DNA of 8,526 nt from an uncultured Ruminococcus sp. (GTDB lineage Bacteria; Bacillota; Clostridia; Oscillospirales; CAG-272). Location: positions 1-8,526 of the forward strand of contig CACZSP010000259.1 in assembly GCA_902783905.1 (NCBI GenBank), read 5' to 3'. Positions within the stretch are counted from its first letter, which is position 1; each line of letters opens with the position of its first letter. Below, one piece after another: positions 5,196-8,526 of the stretch. Both the position numbers and the translations under genes were made by a program. The notes under the pieces were generated by a model. That model saw only the letters and a program-made list of their open reading frames with translations. It ran no database searches and was not told the origin of the DNA.

Positions 5196-5989
5196 TAAAC
5201 AAACTTCTGAAATCCGGTCGGCAGGATAAAGACGCAAAGCTGCGCGGCGGCAACCGAAAGAAACTCCCCGAACGTATTGAACCCGGTTTTCCACGCTTTG
5301 TACCTGATGCTGATGAGAGTCTTGGTATTCGTCCACGATCTGCGTTTTTTATACGTGTTTTCGTCAAACCGGAAGCGGAACAGCGGCTCTTCGATATTCA
5401 TACAGACGGCGTTGTTCCGCAGCATCTTGATCCAGAGATCGGTATCCTGGTTTTTCCTGTAATCGGAATAGCCCCCGGCGGCGAGGACGGCGCTTTTGCG
5501 GTACATTACCGTCGGGTGATTGAACGGGTCCCTCTTTTTCGCGAATTTGTATATTTCTTCGTTGGTCAGCGGCACCCGGCGCTCGCCGACGATATTGTCG
5601 ATCGATCCCGAAAACTCGAGGACCGAGCACCCCACGATGTCAAGCCCGGGATTTTTCGCGAACTCCGCGAGCTGACGCTCGCACCGCCCGGGGCAGGAAT
5701 AATCGTCGGAATCCATGCGGGCTATCAGCTCGTTCCGGGCGATTTCGACCCCGGTGTTTAGCGCCGCGCCGAGTCCCGCGTTTTTCTCGAGCCGATACTG
5801 GACGACGGGAAAACCCTTTGCGATCCTTTCGTCAATAACTGACTGCAGCTCTTCTCCGACAGGGCCGTCCTTTATGATAACGACCTCGTCCGGCGGGCAG
5901 GTCTGATCCAGCATGCTGTCCAGCGCCAGCGAGAAATATCCGGGATCGTCGTTAGTGTATACCGTCATTAAAACCGAGTATTTTTCCAT
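5174..5989 (-). CDS. Family 2 glycosyltransferase, AmsE-like
   Basis: An inverting GT-A glycosyltransferase that should add one sugar from an NDP-sugar to a growing lipid-linked repeat unit at the inner face of the membrane. In the 271 residues from the chosen start I see SVLMTVY (5-11), VVIIKDGP (36-43), the DxD-containing RMDSDDYSCPGR (91-102), FNHPTVMYRKSAVLAAGGY (156-174), and QDTDLWIKML (181-190), where the acceptor-activating Asp is expected. This set is typical of AmsE-type enzymes of exopolysaccharide loci. The C-terminus has a hydrophobic stretch (about 244-260) and ends in basic YRKILRR, suiting peripheral membrane association. I chose the ATG at 5989, 7 nt after the UXS stop; a TTG at 6016 would extend it by 9 residues but overlap the UXS gene and lacks a ribosome site. 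Donor and acceptor cannot be read; UDP-xylose or a UDP-uronate are plausible from context. Confidence 0.9.
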   Translation of the reverse strand: MEKYSVLMTVYTNDDPGYFSLALDSMLDQTCPPDEVVIIKDGPVGEELQSVIDERIAKGFPVVQYRLEKNAGLGAALNTGVEIARNELIARMDSDDYSCPGRCERQLAEFAKNPGLDIVGCSVLEFSGSIDNIVGERRVPLTNEEIYKFAKKRDPFNHPTVMYRKSAVLAAGGYSDYRKNQDTDLWIKMLRNNAVCMNIEEPLFRFRFDENTYKKRRSWTNTKTLISIRYKAWKTGFNTFGEFLSVAAAQLCVFILPTGFQKFVYRKILRR

Positions 5990-5996
5990 GCACAAC

Positions 5997-6950
5997 TTAT
6001 TTCCGTTTGCTTTCAATTTTTCTGAAATACTCTATGGTCCTGTCAAGTCCCTCGTCAAGCGGTATCTTCGGCTCCCAGCCGCAAAGCTCCCCCCGGGCGA
6101 GAGAGATATCCGGCCTTCTTCTCACCGGATCGTCGGACGGAAGAGGCCTGAACGCTATCCTGCTCTTCCCTCCGGTTTTTGCAAGTACTTTTTCGGCAAG
6201 TTCGAGTATCGTGAACTCGTGCGGGTTTCCGAGGTTGACCGGCCCCTGAAAATCCTCCCGGCTGTGATTCATCATCAGATCGATGCCGTCGAGAAGATCG
6301 TCGACGTACTGGAAAGACCTTGTCTGCGAACCGTCTCCGTATATCGTCAGGTCTTCCCCGCGGAGCGCCTGCATAATGAAATTGCTGACGACTCTTCCGT
6401 CTCCGGGATCCATATTCGGACCGTATGTGTTGAAAATGCGGATGACCTTGATCTTCGTTCCCGCCTGCCGGCTGTAATCGAAAAACAGCGTCTCGGCGCA
6501 GCGCTTACCCTCGTCGTAACAGCTGCGCAGACCGATAGGATTCACGTTCCCGCGGTAGCTTTCCGGCTGCGGATGGACCGCGGGATCCCCGTAGACCTCG
6601 CTGGTCGAAAACTGCATAATGACGGCGCCGTTTTCGGTCGCAAGGTCCAGAAGATTAATACTTCCGAGGATACAGGTCTTAACCGTTTCCATCGGCGTTT
6701 TTGAATACGCCGGAGGACTTGCCGGACAAGCTGCGTTGTATATCTGATCCACGTCGGTCACAAAAGGGGTCTGCACGTCGTGATTTACGAATCTGAAGTT
6801 CGGAAGTCCGATTAGGTCCGCGACGTTTTCGGTCCTTCCGGTAAACAGGTTGTCAAGACATATCACGTAGTTGTTACTGTCCCGGACGAGTCTTGCGCAG
6901 AGGTTGGACCCGATGAATCCGGCGCCTCCGGCTACGAGTATTCTTTTCAT
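5997..6950 (-). CDS. uxs: UDP-glucuronate decarboxylase (UDP-xylose synthase)
   Basis: Extended SDR enzyme converting UDP-glucuronate to UDP-xylose and CO2 through a bound-NAD+ 4-keto intermediate. The 317-residue sequence carries nearly every hallmark of the UXS clade: GGAGFIGSN (8-16), DQIYNAACPASPPAY (68-82), STSEVYGDP (115-123) with the Glu used in decarboxylation, RSCYDEGKR (142-150) with catalytic Tyr145 and Lys149, IRIFNTYGPNM (170-180), DGRVVSNFI (184-192), YGDGSQTRSFQYVDD (204-218), and RRRPDI (277-282). Length fits the soluble bacterial form with no N-terminal membrane anchor. GGAGGAG lies five bases before the ATG, 18 nt after the flippase stop. Its substrate comes from the dehydrogenase at the far end of the window, so the two operons share one UDP-GlcA pool. 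A dTDP-glucose dehydratase or arnA-type decarboxylase is unlikely given the CPASPP and SCYDEGKR motifs. Confidence 0.95.
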   Translation of the reverse strand: MKRILVAGGAGFIGSNLCARLVRDSNNYVICLDNLFTGRTENVADLIGLPNFRFVNHDVQTPFVTDVDQIYNAACPASPPAYSKTPMETVKTCILGSINLLDLATENGAVIMQFSTSEVYGDPAVHPQPESYRGNVNPIGLRSCYDEGKRCAETLFFDYSRQAGTKIKVIRIFNTYGPNMDPGDGRVVSNFIMQALRGEDLTIYGDGSQTRSFQYVDDLLDGIDLMMNHSREDFQGPVNLGNPHEFTILELAEKVLAKTGGKSRIAFRPLPSDDPVRRRPDISLARGELCGWEPKIPLDEGLDRTIEYFRKIESKRK

Positions 6951-6955
6951 TCAGG

Positions 6956-6962
6956 CTCCTCC
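6956..6962 (-). promoter_or_regulatory. Ribosome binding site of the UDP-xylose synthase gene
   Basis: GGAGGAG on the minus strand, five bases before ATG at 6950, inside the 18-nt gap after the flippase stop. It supports this start and independent, strong initiation within the operon. Confidence 0.8.
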
Positions 6963-6968
6963 GTTTGT

Positions 6969-8519
6969 TCAGTGACGGTGGAAGATCTCACCGCAGACCG
7001 TTTTCAGCCCTTTGAAGCCGAAAGCGATGAACGATTCCAGCACCAGCGAAACAACGGCGGTTATACCGGCGAAAAGGAAGAGAGTAAACCATCCGCCGAC
7101 GCTGAAAAAGTACCTGACGCAAAGGCCGACCGCGGCGTTGACCGCGCTGCAAAGGAGAGAAAAGGCGACGTCGTAATACAGCGTGTACCACCGCAGATTC
7201 AGTATCTTCGCCGTGTACGGCGCGGTGAACACGAGATTTCGCAAAAGGGAAAGCACCGAGCTGACTCCGGCGATCGCGTAAACGCCGAGATCGGTGACGT
7301 TGAGAAGCAGCGCGACGATCCCGAAATTGAGAAAACCCGTCACAAGGAAGGTAATTGCGTTCGCGCTGAGCTTGTTTGTCGTGGTCAGAACGTTGTAAAG
7401 GATCTGCGGCCCGGCCCAGGGGATCATCGAAAAGCATGCGAGAAAAGTCAGCTTCGCAAGCATGACGGGATCGAGAGTCGGCATCCAGAGCCGGTAGAAA
7501 TCGACCGAAAAAACGCAGAATGTGACGACCGGCACCGACATGATCAGCGTCGAAATCTTCATGTTCCGCCTCAGTTTCGTGAGCAGATTTGAAGTGCCCT
7601 GCTGCGCCCATTCCTTCGTCAGATCAGGGGCAAAGCTGTTGTTGATCGCGTAGGTCAGGTGCAGAAACGCCGACGGCACCGTTTTGGATACGGCAAGCCA
7701 GCCCATGGCGTCGGGTGACACGTAAAGGTTGGAAAGCAGCAGATCGAATTCCGTCATAAGGAGGTTTCCGCACTGATTGACGGTATTCCAGATACCCGAC
7801 CTGCCAAGTTCCAGAACGGTGGCGAAGCGGAATTTCGAAAAACCGAATCCGAGGTAGGGCATGTTTTTCCTGAGGAAAAAGGCGTAAACGGGAACTCCGA
7901 GGAAGGTCAGGAAACACGCGATCATCGAGACGTAAAAGATTCTCGGAGGAAAAATACCGAACACCAGCAAAAGCAGCGACGCGTTGGCCACGTGCCGGAG
8001 AAGAATGATGATATTCTGTACGTAAACCTTGTTGACGACGTAGAACGAGATACTGAAAATCGAGGAGATCTGAGAGAAGAAATAGTTGACGAACACGCAC
8101 CCGAAAAGGATCTTCACGTCGAGCGTGCTGCTGTTCCCGATTTCGATCAGTTTGTCGAGATTTCCGGTGACAAGAACTGCGGCGGGTATCAGCAGGGCGG
8201 AAAGCGCGAGGTTGCATACGATAACCGACGAAAAGTAGATATCCGCCTGCCGCCTGTCTCCTCGGTGAACGCTTACGGCTATGAACCGTCCCGCCATCGA
8301 ATTGAACGCCAGCGATACAAGCGACGCGTAGCTTACAAAATTGTTTGCCAGCTGGGTAAAACCGTTCGCCGCCTCACCGAGATTTTTTACGATGAAGGAT
8401 GACAGAAAAAAGCCTACTCCGAACTGGATAACCATCGTGATTATCCCGGTCAGCAGGTTTGAATACGTTCTGATTTTTTCCGTTTTTACGATATCCTGCA
8501 TTTTAAGGCAATACCGCAC
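6969..8519 (-). CDS. Polysaccharide flippase, Wzx/MOP superfamily
   Basis: A 516-residue integral membrane protein with roughly 12-14 hydrophobic helices, for example 21-45, 96-118, 136-160, 166-190, 192-215, 323-343, 355-375, 388-406, 410-430, 448-470 and 476-500. Length, helix number and features such as FFLSSFIVKNLGEAANGF (37-54) and FDLLLSNLYVS (258-268) fit exporters that flip undecaprenyl-linked oligosaccharides across the cytoplasmic membrane. The substrate would be the repeat unit built by the glycosyltransferases of this locus. No catalytic motif exists to prove substrate, and sequence alone cannot fully exclude a MurJ-like role; the neighbours argue for Wzx. The GTG at 8519 is tentative: the frame is still open to the window edge and an internal ATG at 8501 lacks a ribosome site, so the gene may begin outside the window. 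Confidence 0.85.
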   Translation of the reverse strand: MRYCLKMQDIVKTEKIRTYSNLLTGIITMVIQFGVGFFLSSFIVKNLGEAANGFTQLANNFVSYASLVSLAFNSMAGRFIAVSVHRGDRRQADIYFSSVIVCNLALSALLIPAAVLVTGNLDKLIEIGNSSTLDVKILFGCVFVNYFFSQISSIFSISFYVVNKVYVQNIIILLRHVANASLLLLVFGIFPPRIFYVSMIACFLTFLGVPVYAFFLRKNMPYLGFGFSKFRFATVLELGRSGIWNTVNQCGNLLMTEFDLLLSNLYVSPDAMGWLAVSKTVPSAFLHLTYAINNSFAPDLTKEWAQQGTSNLLTKLRRNMKISTLIMSVPVVTFCVFSVDFYRLWMPTLDPVMLAKLTFLACFSMIPWAGPQILYNVLTTTNKLSANAITFLVTGFLNFGIVALLLNVTDLGVYAIAGVSSVLSLLRNLVFTAPYTAKILNLRWYTLYYDVAFSLLCSAVNAAVGLCVRYFFSVGGWFTLFLFAGITAVVSLVLESFIAFGFKGLKTVCGEIFHRH

Positions 8520-8526
8520 AATTCGA

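Noticed and set aside
5997..6950. dTDP-glucose 4,6-dehydratase or GalE for the second epimerase-like gene
   Set aside because: The CPASPP, SCYDEGKR and DGRVVSNFI motifs are those of UDP-glucuronate decarboxylases.

Overview
The window looks like a piece of a surface-polysaccharide (capsule or exopolysaccharide) locus from a gut-type Clostridia bacterium, probably Oscillospirales/Ruminococcaceae-like. That placement is inferred from the moderately GC-rich genes, a short helix-turn-helix domain of a type familiar from Firmicutes, strong AGGAGG-like ribosome sites, and two double-hairpin intergenic repeats of a style I associate with that group. No rRNA, tRNA, CRISPR array or transposase is visible. 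All seven credible genes lie on the minus strand.

Right-hand operon (8519 down to 5174): a multi-pass lipid-linked-oligosaccharide flippase of the Wzx/MOP type whose 5' end may run off the window, a UDP-glucuronate decarboxylase (UDP-xylose synthase), and a family 2 glycosyltransferase of the AmsE type. Spacings are 18 and 7 nt.

Middle (4475-5173): about 700 bp with no credible gene. It holds an inverted repeat at the glycosyltransferase stop codon, two ~120-bp degenerate direct repeats, two double-hairpin elements between them, a probable intrinsic terminator for the right-hand operon, a pair of 8-bp direct repeats, and a perfect TTGACA-17-TATAAT promoter for the next operon.

Left-hand operon (4474 down to 19): a GHMP sugar kinase with an N-terminal helix-turn-helix domain, a sugar-1-phosphate nucleotidyltransferase, a UDP-glucuronate 4-epimerase and a UDP-glucose 6-dehydrogenase. 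The first three are joined by 4-nt stop/start overlaps and the fourth follows 9 nt later.

The main point is that the kinase reads as a galacturonokinase rather than a galactokinase. It carries RICPIGAHSDHQ where galactokinases have the GEHTDY motif, and its C-terminal half resembles the plant galacturonokinase as I remember it. With its neighbours the operon could make UDP-galacturonate twice over: by salvage (GalA to GalA-1-P to UDP-GalA) and de novo (UDP-Glc to UDP-GlcA to UDP-GalA). The right-hand operon diverts UDP-GlcA to UDP-xylose. The predicted product is a xylose- and uronate-containing surface glycan, with a salvage branch that may be gated by a kinase able to bind DNA.
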